From: VRUE01 sp963762205
Lineage (GTDB): Bacteria > Actinomycetota > Thermoleophilia > Solirubrobacterales > 70-9
Length of the DNA stretch: 64,000 nucleotides
NCBI GenBank assembly: GCA_963762205.1
Contig: CAVXJZ010000006.1
Coordinates: forward strand, 248,001-312,000
Reading direction: 5' to 3'
A model generated the notes under the pieces. That model ran no database searches. It saw only the letters and a program-made list of their open reading frames with translations, and was not told the origin of the DNA. Position 1 is the first letter of the stretch, and each line of letters begins with the position of its first letter. The position numbers and the translations under genes were made by a program. Below are positions 53,637-62,181 of this stretch, piece after piece.

Positions 53637-54256
53637 TCACGGGTGGTAGTCGACTGTGGGTCCCTCGTAGCCCGCGTCGATCACTGCCTGGAGCACGCTC
53701 TGCGGGCTCTGGAAGCCGTAGCTGACCGAGGCGGTGGTGACGCCCTCGCGGACGCGCTTGGGACGGATCACGACCAGTGCCGGAACGCGGTCGACGCCGA
53801 CGCCCTCGGTGATCGCCGCGTAGCGGGAGATCCTGGTGGCGGAAACGACGAAGGGGGTGACGCCGGGGAGTGCCGCGAGTCGATCGACGGCTCCCTCGAC
53901 AAGCCGGTCGTCGATGCCGCCGTCGTGGACGAAGAGCAGGGCCACGGTGGCGCCCGACTGGTAGGCGTCGACGACCTGAGCGGGCGGCGGCGCGGTCGGA
54001 ATCTGCGTGACGGTGGCCGTCACCGGCGCCGCCGTGGGCCCGGCTTCGAGCGATTCGACCCCGCCTTCGACCGCTTCGCCCGGCGTCGACCCGGTGGCTG
54101 TGGCGCCGTTCACGGTCGCCGTCACCGAGCTGCCGCCCGCCTCTTCTTCTTCCCCCCCACCCCCATCGTCGAGAGGACGAAAAAGCCGGTGGCAAGCAGC
54201 AGGACGCCGATCACGGCGACCTGGGCGACGGGGTTGCTGTTCAGCTTTTCCCTCAT
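53637..54256 (-). CDS. Membrane-anchored thioredoxin-like pilus-locus protein, probable homopolymer frameshift
   Basis: The ATG at 54256 encodes NSNPVAQVAVIGVLLLATGF, a clear membrane anchor, but that frame stops shortly after a G7 run near 54152. One more G restores GEEEEAGGSSVTATVNGA and the long frame that ends at 53637. The C-terminal domain has VALLFVHDGGIDDRLVEGAV and GVDRVPALVVIRPKR, resembling a thioredoxin fold without a CxxC. Located between pilB and the PilX-like gene, so likely a pilus accessory protein. A homopolymer error or phase variation would both explain the break. Confidence 0.65.
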
Positions 54257-54347
54257 ACGTTCGCTTATCTAATTCGACAGCCGGCGCCCCGATCTTGAGC
54301 TTCGAAGGCGCCGCGATCGACGACTGGGCGACATCCTGCGCGGCCGC

Positions 54348-55685
54348 TCAGCAGCTGGCGTCGGGGGGAGAGGCGCTCGCGCCGACGCACTCGACGAAGT
54401 GCGAGCGTTCCCAGAGGCCGGAGAAGAAGATGGCGGGCGGGTCCATGCCGGGATCCGATTCGACCGTCGGCGTTCCGTGCAGCCGCACCGACTTGCCGGC
54501 GATCATCCCGATCCAGGTCGCGCTGCCGCCGATGTCGATGTCGACGTAGGGGCCGTAGAGGGTGAGCTCGTTGGTGCCCGAGCCGCCGCCCAGCTCGACC
54601 GTCGTCGGAATCGCGGCCGAGCCGAGCAGGTAGAAGCCGGGGACGTCGAAGTTGCCCGCCGACGGGTTGTAGCCGGTGGAGACGACGTTTCCGTTGCCGC
54701 CCACCCGGAGGCGGGTTTCGCCCGCCGAGATCCCGCAGTTCTCGGGGGTGTCGAAGAAGATCCTCACGTTCGATCCCTCGGCCATGATCAGTTCGCCGTT
54801 GTCGACGTACAGCCGGCAGACGAAGTAGTCCTGCCCGCCCATCGTCAGCCGCGCGTTCGAGGTGATCGTGATCGTCCTGGTGACCGGGTCCCAGGGCGTG
54901 GTCGAGGTGCGATGCTTGGTGTAGGTGTCGACCTCGGTCGGGTTTTCGCAGGTGGCTCCGAGCCGGCAGTTGGAGTTGCTCGTCGCGATGCCTTCCGGCG
55001 CAGTCACTTCCGGCAGCGACCTGTTGCCTTCCGCAACTTCGCCGTCGCAGTCCGGGTCGGGTGCGGTTTTCCCGACGCCGTGGCGGATGTCGCCGCAGAT
55101 CGTGCCGCTGCCGTCGCTTTCGATGTCGCCGTTGGTGCCGATGTTGGTGCGGATGTCGGGCGTGCCTTCAAGCGTGATGTTGTCCTCCCCGATCACCCGC
55201 TCGTCGGCGAAGACGTTTTCGCCGCCGCGGGAGAGGAGGCCGACCTCGATCCGGCGGCTGACGTCGCCGGAGGTGCCGACGGCGATGACGGTCAGGTCGC
55301 CGCCTTTCTGAAAAACGCTGACCATGTACTGGAAGGAGGCGTCGCCGACGCTCTCCGTCGCCGTGGCCGGGCACCAGCCGCTGCTCGGGGTCTGTTCTTC
55401 GCCACCCGGCCCGATGCAGGGCCGGGCTTCGGAGAGGCTGCCCTGGAAGCGGTTGAGCCGCAGCAGTGCCACCCCGGCCCCCGCGTCGGCGGCAGCGATC
55501 GCGCTCTTCGCATCGCGGTCCCGCGCGGTCCCCTGCTGGGCATCGACGGAGGAGAGAATCGCGGCGCTCGCCAAGCCCATGCTTGCGATCATCGCGAAGA
55601 GGGCTGTCGGCAGCGCCATGCCGTGCTCGCCGTGGACCAGCATCCACAGGCGGGAGCGGATTGCGGCAAGCATGGCCATTGTCAT
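54348..55685 (-). CDS. PilX-like pilus assembly protein with large exported domain
   Basis: 445 residues. The N-terminal hydrophobic stretch MALPTALFAMIASMGLASAAIL, followed by AKSAIAAADAGAGVALLRLNR, matches PilX-type minor pilin precursors without a classical FTLIE leader. The rest is a beta-rich exported domain containing several Cys and the segment GGSGTNELTLYGPYVDIDIG, reminiscent of filamentous or lectin-like surface domains. Second gene of the pilus locus after pilT2. Confidence 0.75.
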   Translation of the reverse strand: MTMAMLAAIRSRLWMLVHGEHGMALPTALFAMIASMGLASAAILSSVDAQQGTARDRDAKSAIAAADAGAGVALLRLNRFQGSLSEARPCIGPGGEEQTPSSGWCPATATESVGDASFQYMVSVFQKGGDLTVIAVGTSGDVSRRIEVGLLSRGGENVFADERVIGEDNITLEGTPDIRTNIGTNGDIESDGSGTICGDIRHGVGKTAPDPDCDGEVAEGNRSLPEVTAPEGIATSNSNCRLGATCENPTEVDTYTKHRTSTTPWDPVTRTITITSNARLTMGGQDYFVCRLYVDNGELIMAEGSNVRIFFDTPENCGISAGETRLRVGGNGNVVSTGYNPSAGNFDVPGFYLLGSAAIPTTVELGGGSGTNELTLYGPYVDIDIGGSATWIGMIAGKSVRLHGTPTVESDPGMDPPAIFFSGLWERSHFVECVGASASPPDASC

Positions 55686-55755
55686 GCAGATCGGCTCTCG
55701 CCTGTCCCCGCTTGAGCCGGCGCGGTGCGCGGCCTCCGGAGACCGGACGCTTGTA

Positions 55756-56871
55756 CTACTGCGCGGGCTCCCCGGCGAGCTGCTCGATGCCGCTGGCGCG
55801 CTGGCCGCCGGCCGAGAGCATCAGCTTGAAATCGTGCGGGCTGGAGGCGTAGTCGAGCGCCACGTCCTCGGCCACCTTGCCCTCCATCACGTAGCCGAGC
55901 AGGGACTGGTCGAACGTGCGCATCCCGTAGTACTCGCCCTCGGCGATGACCTCGGTGATCTTGCCGGTTTCCTCGGGGTTCATGATCAGGTCCTGGACCC
56001 GGCCGGTGACGACCAGCACCTCCGAGGCGGGGACCCGGCCCTCGCCGCTGATGTCGGGGACGAGGCGTTGGGCGATCGCCCCCTTCAGCGTCGCGGACAG
56101 CATCACCCGCGCCTGGTGCTGGAGATGGGGCGGGAAGAAGTCGATGATGCGGTTGATCGTCTCGGTCGCGTCCAGAGTGTGGACGGTCGAGAGCACGAGG
56201 TGCCCGGTCTCCGCCGCCGACAGAGCCGTGCGCACCGTCTCCTCGTCGCGCATCTCGCCGATCAGGATCACGTCCGGGTCCTGGCGCAGCACCCTGCGCA
56301 TCGCCCTGCCGAAGCTCTCGGTGTCGGAGCCGACTTCGCGCTGGTTGACGATCGACCGTTTGTCTTCGTGCAGGTACTCGATCGGGTCCTCGAGCGTGAT
56401 GATGTGGTGCGAGCGGCTCCGGTTGATGTGGTCGATCATCGCGGCCAGCGTCGTGCTCTTGCCCGAGCCGGTGGTGCCGGTGACGAGGATGATCCCGCGC
56501 TGCTCCTCGGCCAGGGTGGTGACCACCGGCGGCAGTCCCAGCTCCTCGACCGAGCGGATACTGAAGGGGATCGCGCGGCAGACGATCGAGATCGAGCCGC
56601 GCTGTTTGAAGGTGTTGACCCGGAAGCGGGAGAGGCCGGGGATCGCGTAGGAGAAATCCGCCTCGCCCGCGTCCTCGAACTCGGTCAGCGAGCGCACCTC
56701 GGCGATGTCGTGGAAAGCCTTCTCGGTGTCCGCCTCGGTCAGCTCCTCATAGCCGTCCAGGTAGACCAGCTCGCCGTGCTGGCGGATGATCGGCTTCGAA
56801 GCGACCTTGACGTGCAGGTCGGAGCCCTCGCGCTCGATCAGCGTGCGCAGCGCTTTGTCGATCTCGAACAT
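55756..56871 (-). CDS. pilT: Pilus retraction ATPase PilT (copy 2)
   Basis: 371 residues, normal PilT length. Walker A GTTGSGKST is at 132-140; DPDVILIGEMRDEETVRTAL and HLVLSTVHTLDATET are the Walker B and His boxes. It differs clearly from copy 1 (no Pro-rich tail, different N-terminus MFEIDKALRTLIEREGSDLH), so not a recent duplicate. Lies 42 nt downstream of rpoD. Confidence 0.93.
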   Translation of the reverse strand: MFEIDKALRTLIEREGSDLHVKVASKPIIRQHGELVYLDGYEELTEADTEKAFHDIAEVRSLTEFEDAGEADFSYAIPGLSRFRVNTFKQRGSISIVCRAIPFSIRSVEELGLPPVVTTLAEEQRGIILVTGTTGSGKSTTLAAMIDHINRSRSHHIITLEDPIEYLHEDKRSIVNQREVGSDTESFGRAMRRVLRQDPDVILIGEMRDEETVRTALSAAETGHLVLSTVHTLDATETINRIIDFFPPHLQHQARVMLSATLKGAIAQRLVPDISGEGRVPASEVLVVTGRVQDLIMNPEETGKITEVIAEGEYYGMRTFDQSLLGYVMEGKVAEDVALDYASSPHDFKLMLSAGGQRASGIEQLAGEPAQ

Positions 56872-56913
56872 CCCGGCCTGTATCGGCCGTTCGCCCGGCG
56901 CCTTTAGCTTGTC

Positions 56914-58020
56914 TCAGGTCACTTCGCGCAGTTTCTGCGCTTCACCGAGCTGCTGCAACTTCTTCAGGCTTTGGTTCTCGATCTGCCTGATCCGCTCACG
57001 GGTGACGTTGAAGGTGCGGCCGACCTCGTCGAGGGTGCGGGGATGCTCGCCGCCGAGCCCATAGCGGAGCTCGAGCACGCGGCGCTCGCGGTAGGAGAGG
57101 TTCTCCAGCGCCTCCTTGAGCGCCTCTTTGGTGAGCAGGTCGGCGGCCCGGTCGAAGGGCGACTCGGCCTTCTCGTCGGCGATGAACTGGCCGAACTCCG
57201 ACTCCTCCTCGTCGCCCACCGGCTTCTCGAGCGAGACGGGGGCCTGAGCGGAGCGCTTGATCGAGTCGACCTCCTCGGGGTCGATGCCGGTTACATCGGC
57301 GATCTCCTCGGGCGTCGGCTCGCGGCCGAGCTCGGTGACCAGCTTGCGCTCGGCGCGGCCGATCTTGTTGAGCTTCTCGACGACGTGGACCGGGATGCGG
57401 ATCGTGCGCGCCTTGTCGGCGAGGGCGCGGGCGATCGCCTGGCGGATCCACCAGGTCGCGTAGGTGGAGAACTTGAACCCCTTGCGGTAGTCGAACTTCT
57501 CCGCCGCCCGCACCAGCCCCAGCGTCCCCTCCTGGATCAGGTCGAGGAACGGCAGGCCCTGGTTGCGGTAGTTCTTGGCGATCGAGACGACCAGGCGCAG
57601 GTTCGACTCGACCATTTTCTGCTTCGCGTCGAGGTCGCCGCGCTCGATGCGCTTGGCGAGTTCGACCTCCTCCTGCGCGGTCAGCAGGCGGACCTTGCCG
57701 ATGTCCTTGAGGAACAGCTGGAGGCTGTCCGTGGTCATGTCCGGTTTCAGGTCCAGCGCCTGTTTCTGGCGGCGCCGGCCTTTTTTGCCTGCCGGCTCGG
57801 GCATCGCGTCGGCGGCGGCTTTCTGCGCCGGGTCCATGTCCTCGACGAGCTCGATCCCGGACTTCTCGAGGTGGCCGTAGAGGTCCTCGACGTCGGACTC
57901 GTCGAGATCGACCTCGGATACCGCCGAGGCGATGTCGCCGAAGGTCAGCACCCCGAGCTGCTGCCCACGGGTGATCAGCCCTTTGACCTCCTCAAGCTCC
58001 TGAAGCTCTGCAACTAGCAT
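56914..58020 (-). CDS. rpoD: Primary RNA polymerase sigma factor (sigma-70/RpoD)
   Basis: 368 residues. Region 1.1-like EVKGLITRGQQLGVLTFGDI is at the N-terminus. Region 2 has NLRLVVSIAKNYRNQGLPFL and FKFSTYATWWIRQAI, and region 4 ends with LDEVGRTFNVTRERIRQIE. A Lys/Arg linker (KKGRRRQKQ) separates region 1. Complete region 1 to 4 composition marks it as the housekeeping factor. Its leader carries a promoter and an intrinsic terminator. Confidence 0.93.
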   Translation of the reverse strand: MLVAELQELEEVKGLITRGQQLGVLTFGDIASAVSEVDLDESDVEDLYGHLEKSGIELVEDMDPAQKAAADAMPEPAGKKGRRRQKQALDLKPDMTTDSLQLFLKDIGKVRLLTAQEEVELAKRIERGDLDAKQKMVESNLRLVVSIAKNYRNQGLPFLDLIQEGTLGLVRAAEKFDYRKGFKFSTYATWWIRQAIARALADKARTIRIPVHVVEKLNKIGRAERKLVTELGREPTPEEIADVTGIDPEEVDSIKRSAQAPVSLEKPVGDEEESEFGQFIADEKAESPFDRAADLLTKEALKEALENLSYRERRVLELRYGLGGEHPRTLDEVGRTFNVTRERIRQIENQSLKKLQQLGEAQKLREVT

Positions 58021-58092
58021 TCGTCCACTCGTCCTTGCTCTCTTAAGTTTTCACTGTCGGCCCTAGAAGGCCGCAGCAGGCTGAAAGTCGCG

Positions 58093-58118
58093 AAAAAACG
58101 GACCGGTGTTCCGGTCCG
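58093..58118 (-). terminator. Intrinsic terminator in the rpoD leader
   Basis: On the minus strand CGGACCGG-AACA-CCGGTCCG forms a perfect 8-bp stem with a 4-nt loop, directly followed by T6. It lies about 73 nt upstream of the rpoD start and about 70 nt downstream of a good promoter. It could be an attenuator or the end of a short RNA of about 90 nt. Confidence 0.8.
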
Positions 58119-58187
58119 CGAAGGCAACTAGTCTGCGCCACTAGGGTCCGTTCCGGGCGCCTGGGCTGCACTCAAACGCCTGTTCGC

Positions 58188-58215
58188 ATTCTAGCGCTTC
58201 ACTTTTTGAAGTCAA
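58188..58215 (-). promoter_or_regulatory. Sigma-A-type promoter reading toward rpoD
   Basis: On the minus strand the -35 TTGACT (58215-58210) and -10 TAGAAT (58193-58188) are 16 bp apart, near consensus and unusually AT-rich for this genome. The -35 overlaps the start of the divergent yihY-like gene. The remaining part of 58021-58205 holds the terminator hairpin, a small CTAGT/ACTAG hairpin and a GGCC-loop-GGCC hairpin. Confidence 0.7.
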
Positions 58216-59117
58216 TGCCAAATCCCGTGCGAAAACCCCGCCCATGGCTGCGTGCCTTCTGGCGCCGCGCCTACGAGGGAAACGTCACCGGGCTATCGGC
58301 GATGGTCGCCTACAACCTGATGCTGGCGGTCTTCCCCTTTGCCCTGATCATCCTCTTCGTCTTCGGCCAGGTGCTGAAGATCGGCGGTGTGGAGGGCAGT
58401 GTGCTCGACGACCTCCAGCGGCTCTTCCCGAACGTCGAGCAGACGCAGCTGACCGACGTGCTCAACCGCATCGAGGACAACTCGACGACGATCGGCATCG
58501 CGGCCTTCTTCGGCTCGCTGTGGATCGGGGCGTCCTTCTGGGGCGCGATGGACACCGCTTTCTGCCGCATCTACCACGTCGAGTGCCGCGGCTGGGTCGA
58601 GCAGAAGCGCTTTTCCTTCGCGATGCTCGGCGTCGTCGTCCTGCTGATCGCGGCGAGCATCTTCCTGCCGACGGTCGAGAGCGCGCTCGTCTCGAGCACG
58701 AACAAGCTGCCCTTCGGCCTCTCGGACATCAAGGCGATCGACACGATCCTGCTGCTCGGCGCGGCTCTGCTGATCGTCTTCGCGATCTGCTCGGTGATCT
58801 TCTGGGCGGTGCCGAAGGACCACATGCCCTGGCGGGACGTGTGGCCGGGGGCCGGTTTCGTGACTGTCGTCGTCGGCATCGCCAACTGGGCGTTCCCCTT
58901 CTATCTCTCCAACGTCTCCAGCCTCTCCCGCTTCGGCTCGACCCTCGGCTTCGTGCTCATCGCCCTGGTCTGGTTCTACGCCCTCAGCCTCGCCCTGCTC
59001 GCCGGCGCCGTGATCAACAGCCTTCGCCACGAGCTGCACGAAACCGGCGAGATGCCCTACGCCGACCACGAGATTGCAAAGCAGCCGTGCGACTGCGAAG
59101 AGGGGGCGCATGACTGA
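58215..59117 (+). CDS. YihY/BrkB-family membrane protein
   Basis: 300 residues. Six membrane helices: AYNLMLAVFPFALIILFVFG, then spans near 90-110, 138-158, 180-200, 213-235 and 245-268. FGSLWIGASFWGAMDTAFCRIYHV and VLIALVWFYALSLALLAGAVIN are hallmarks of the family. Function is unresolved (once misnamed RNase BN). A TTG 9 nt upstream is an alternative start. The 114-nt gap after it (59118-59231) shows nothing convincing. Confidence 0.88.
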   Translation: MPNPVRKPRPWLRAFWRRAYEGNVTGLSAMVAYNLMLAVFPFALIILFVFGQVLKIGGVEGSVLDDLQRLFPNVEQTQLTDVLNRIEDNSTTIGIAAFFGSLWIGASFWGAMDTAFCRIYHVECRGWVEQKRFSFAMLGVVVLLIAASIFLPTVESALVSSTNKLPFGLSDIKAIDTILLLGAALLIVFAICSVIFWAVPKDHMPWRDVWPGAGFVTVVVGIANWAFPFYLSNVSSLSRFGSTLGFVLIALVWFYALSLALLAGAVINSLRHELHETGEMPYADHEIAKQPCDCEEGAHD

Positions 59118-59231
59118 GGCGGTCGCGTCAAGCAGCTCGGTGGACGCAGGAAGCGGGAAGAGAGGAGCGCACTCCGGTGCGTGACCCGATGAGCGCGACC
59201 GAGGACGCCGAGATGCGCCGGCGCGAGCGCC

Positions 59232-60230
59232 TCAGCCGTAGCGCTCGCCGATGATCTGGCGCAGCTTCGAGCGGTCGTGCTGGGCGTGGACGCGGCGCAC
59301 CGTGCCGGAGCGGGAGCGCATCACGAGCGACTCCGTGGTCGCCCCGGGGCCGCGATAGCGGACGCCCTGGAGGACGTCGCCGTCGGTGACGCCGGTGGCT
59401 GAGAAGAAGACGTCCTCGCCCGAGCAGAGGTCGTCGGCGCTCAGCACCCGGTCGAGATCGTAGCCGGCGTCGAGCGCGGCGCGGCGCTCGTCGTCGTCGC
59501 GCGGCCAGAGGCGACCGAGAAGCTGGCCGCCCATCGACTTCAGGGCGGCGGCCGAGAGGACTCCCTCAGGCGTGCCCCCGATGCCCCAGAGCAGGTCGAC
59601 CGGGGAGCGTTCGCTGACCGCCAGCAGTGCGGCGGACACGTCGCCGTCGGAGATCAGGCGGATCCGGGCGCCCGCCTCGCGGACCTCGCGCATCGCGTCC
59701 TCGTGGCGCGGCCGGTCGAGCATGACGACGATCACGTCCCCGACGCTGCCGCCCTTGCGCTCGGCGATCAGCTTCAGCGTCTCCGGCAGCGGCCGGTCGA
59801 GGTCGAGCAGGTCGGCGATCTCCTCCCCGCCGGCGATCTTCTCCATGTAGACGCATGGGCCGGGATCGAACATGGTGCCGCGCTCGGCGAGGGCGATCAC
59901 CGCCAGGGCGCTGGGCATGCCGCGCGCGCAGAGGGTCGTCCCCTCGAGCGGGTCGACGGCGATGTCGACCTGGGGCGGGCTGCCGTCGCCGATCCGCTCG
60001 CCGTTGAAGAGCATCGGCGCTTCGTCCTTCTCCCCCTCGCCGATCACCACGACGCCGTCCATCGAGACCGAGTCGAGCACGAAGCGCATCGCGTCGACGG
60101 CCGCCCCGTCGGCGGCCAGCTTGTCGCCGCGGCCGACCCAGCGGGCGGCGGCGAGTGCCGCCGCCTCGGTGACGCGGACGAGCTCGAGCGCGATGTTGCG
60201 ATCGGGCTTGGTCGGCGAGCTCCCTTCCAT
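59232..60230 (-). CDS. glpX: Class II fructose-1,6-bisphosphatase (GlpX)
   Basis: 332 residues. VVIGEGEKDEAPMLFNGE and DIAVDPLEGTTLCARG are the GlpX metal-binding motifs, with GIGGTPEGVLSAAALKSMGG later. It hydrolyses fructose-1,6-bisphosphate in gluconeogenesis. Typical of actinobacteria, which mostly lack class I enzymes. Divergent from the LLM oxidoreductase with 27 bp between the start codons. Confidence 0.95.
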   Translation of the reverse strand: MEGSSPTKPDRNIALELVRVTEAAALAAARWVGRGDKLAADGAAVDAMRFVLDSVSMDGVVVIGEGEKDEAPMLFNGERIGDGSPPQVDIAVDPLEGTTLCARGMPSALAVIALAERGTMFDPGPCVYMEKIAGGEEIADLLDLDRPLPETLKLIAERKGGSVGDVIVVMLDRPRHEDAMREVREAGARIRLISDGDVSAALLAVSERSPVDLLWGIGGTPEGVLSAAALKSMGGQLLGRLWPRDDDERRAALDAGYDLDRVLSADDLCSGEDVFFSATGVTDGDVLQGVRYRGPGATTESLVMRSRSGTVRRVHAQHDRSKLRQIIGERYG

Positions 60231-60257
60231 GGGCGCCGCAGCCTATAAGGTCGCCGA

Positions 60258-61193
60258 ATGGCCCAGCGTTGGGGACTGACACTGCCGCTGCCGGGAACGC
60301 CGCTCGGTGCCAGCGAGAAGCTCGTCAAGCGCGCCGAGGCGGCCGGCTACACGGACCTCTGGAGCGGTGAGACCAACGGGCCGGACGGCTTCACGCCGCT
60401 GGCGCTGAGCGCCGCCTGGACCGAGCGGGCGCGGCTCGGGACCGGGATCGTGGGCGTCTTCCAGCGCGGTCCGGCGCTGCTCGCCCAGGAGGCCGCCGCC
60501 CTCGCCGACGCCTCCGGCGGCCGCTTCGTGCTCGGCATCGGCTCCTCCTCGGATCGGATAGTCGAAGGCTGGAACGGCATTCCCTTCGAGAAGCCGCTGA
60601 CCCGGGTGCGCGAGACCCTCGAGTTCCTGCGCACCGCGCTCGATGGCGAGCGCACCGAGAGCGGCTTCAAGCTGGAGACGGCGCCGGCGCAGCGGGTGCC
60701 GATCGTGCTCGCCGCCCTGCGCGGCAAGATGCTCGAGCTGGCGGTCGAGCGCGGCGACGGCGCCTTCACGAACTTCCTCCCGCTCGGCGGCCTGCCCAAG
60801 GTCACGGCCCAGCTCGGCGACGCCCCGGAGGGCTTCGAGCTGCTCTGCCGCTTCTTCTGCATTCCCGGCGAGCGCGAGGCGGTCGAGCCAGTGGCGCGCT
60901 TCATGTTCTCGTCCTACATAACGGTCCCGGTCTACGCAGCCTTCTACCGCTGGCTCGGCTATGGCGAGGAGATCGACGCGATGATCTCCGCCTGGGAGTC
61001 GGGCGACCGCCAGGGGGCGGCGGCGGCCGCGCCCTGGGAGCTGATCGAGGAGATGTTCGTCTTCGGCGCCCCCGAGGCGATGAAGGAGCGGGTCGGGGCC
61101 TTCGTCGAGGGCGGCGTGACCCTGCCGATCCTCACCCCGATAGCGACGCCCGACCAGCTCGGCGGGTTGATCGACGCGCTGGGCCCGGGCTAG
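60258..61193 (+). CDS. LLM-class (luciferase-like) F420-dependent oxidoreductase
   Basis: 311 residues, TIM-barrel. Family features are AGYTDLWSGETNGPDGFTPL, RLGTGIVGVFQRGPALLAQE, GRFVLGIGSSSDRIVEGWNG and a C-terminal GVTLPILTPIAT. Members use F420 or FMN; the actinobacterial context favours F420, but the cofactor is inference. The stop overlaps that of egtD at CTAG. Confidence 0.88.
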   Translation: MAQRWGLTLPLPGTPLGASEKLVKRAEAAGYTDLWSGETNGPDGFTPLALSAAWTERARLGTGIVGVFQRGPALLAQEAAALADASGGRFVLGIGSSSDRIVEGWNGIPFEKPLTRVRETLEFLRTALDGERTESGFKLETAPAQRVPIVLAALRGKMLELAVERGDGAFTNFLPLGGLPKVTAQLGDAPEGFELLCRFFCIPGEREAVEPVARFMFSSYITVPVYAAFYRWLGYGEEIDAMISAWESGDRQGAAAAAPWELIEEMFVFGAPEAMKERVGAFVEGGVTLPILTPIATPDQLGGLIDALGPG

Positions 61194-62158
61194 GCGCGGC
61201 GCGCCAGGCTGAGCGCGTAGTCGGCGCCCGCGTCCGTGAACCAGCCGGCGAGCGCCAGGCCGGCGTCGGCGTAGATCCGCTCGAGCCCCTCGTGGGTGAA
61301 CTTCGTCGAGATCTCGGTGCGCATCTCCTCCCCCGCCGTGAACTCGACGTCCAGGTCGAGCTCCGCCACCCGCACCGCCTGGTCCGCGAGCGAGCGCAGG
61401 CGGATGTCCATACGCCCCCGCTCGGCGTCGTAGGCGGCTACGTGCTCGAAGGCGTCGAGGTCGAAGTCGGCGTCGAGCTCGCGGTTGAGGACGGAGAGGA
61501 CGTTCTTGTTGAACTCGGCGGTGACCCCGGCGGAGTCGTCGTAGGCGGCCTCCAGGCGCGCCCGGTCCTTGACCAGGTCGGTGCCCAGCAGCAGCCGGTC
61601 GTCGGGCCCGAGCATCGCCGCCAGCCGGGCGAGGAACTCGCGACGGGGTTCCGGGTAGAGGTTCCCGATCGTGCCGCCGAGGAAGGCGATGATCCGTCCG
61701 CCGTCGCGGTCCGGGATGCGCTCCAGGTGGTGCTCGAAGTCGCAGACGAGGCCGTGGATCTCGAGGCCGGGGTACTCCTCGACCAGGCACTCGGCCGTCT
61801 CGTGGGTGATCTCCTCGGAGATGTCGACGGGGACGTAGGTCCGCAGGCAGGCGGCCTCGCGCATAGCGCTGAGCAGATGGCGCGTCTTCGCCGCCGAGCC
61901 CGAGCCGAGCTCGACCAGGGTCGCGGGGGTGCCGGCGGCGGCCACGATCTCGCCGGAGCGCTCGACAAGGATCTCGCGCTCGACCCGCGTCGGGTAGTAC
62001 TCGGGCAGCTCGGTGATCTGCTCGAAGAGCTGTGAGCCGCGCTCGTCGTAGAAGTACTTGGGGGCGAGCTCCTTGCGCGGCCCGGACAACCCGCGGCGCA
62101 CGTCGCGTGCCATCGCCGCGGCGGAGTCCTCGTCGAGGTGGACGTCCACGGTGATCAT
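61190..62158 (-). CDS. egtD: L-histidine N-alpha-methyltransferase EgtD
   Basis: 322 residues, the usual EgtD length. YFYDERGSQLFEQITELPEY at about 36-55, LVELGSGSAAKTRHLL for SAM, FLGGTIGNLYPE and LLLGTDLVKD are diagnostic. Trimethylates histidine to hercynine, the first step of ergothioneine synthesis. Frame open upstream, but ATG 62158 gives the family start, just 23 nt after egtB. Confidence 0.94.
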   Translation of the reverse strand: MITVDVHLDEDSAAAMARDVRRGLSGPRKELAPKYFYDERGSQLFEQITELPEYYPTRVEREILVERSGEIVAAAGTPATLVELGSGSAAKTRHLLSAMREAACLRTYVPVDISEEITHETAECLVEEYPGLEIHGLVCDFEHHLERIPDRDGGRIIAFLGGTIGNLYPEPRREFLARLAAMLGPDDRLLLGTDLVKDRARLEAAYDDSAGVTAEFNKNVLSVLNRELDADFDLDAFEHVAAYDAERGRMDIRLRSLADQAVRVAELDLDVEFTAGEEMRTEISTKFTHEGLERIYADAGLALAGWFTDAGADYALSLARRA

Positions 62159-62181
62159 CCCGGCAGCCTCGCGTGCCGCAT

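Noticed and set aside
59190..59255. Small ORF after the YihY-like gene
   Set aside because: A 21-codon Arg/Ser-rich frame overlapping the glpX 3' end; no convincing ribosome-binding site or other support.
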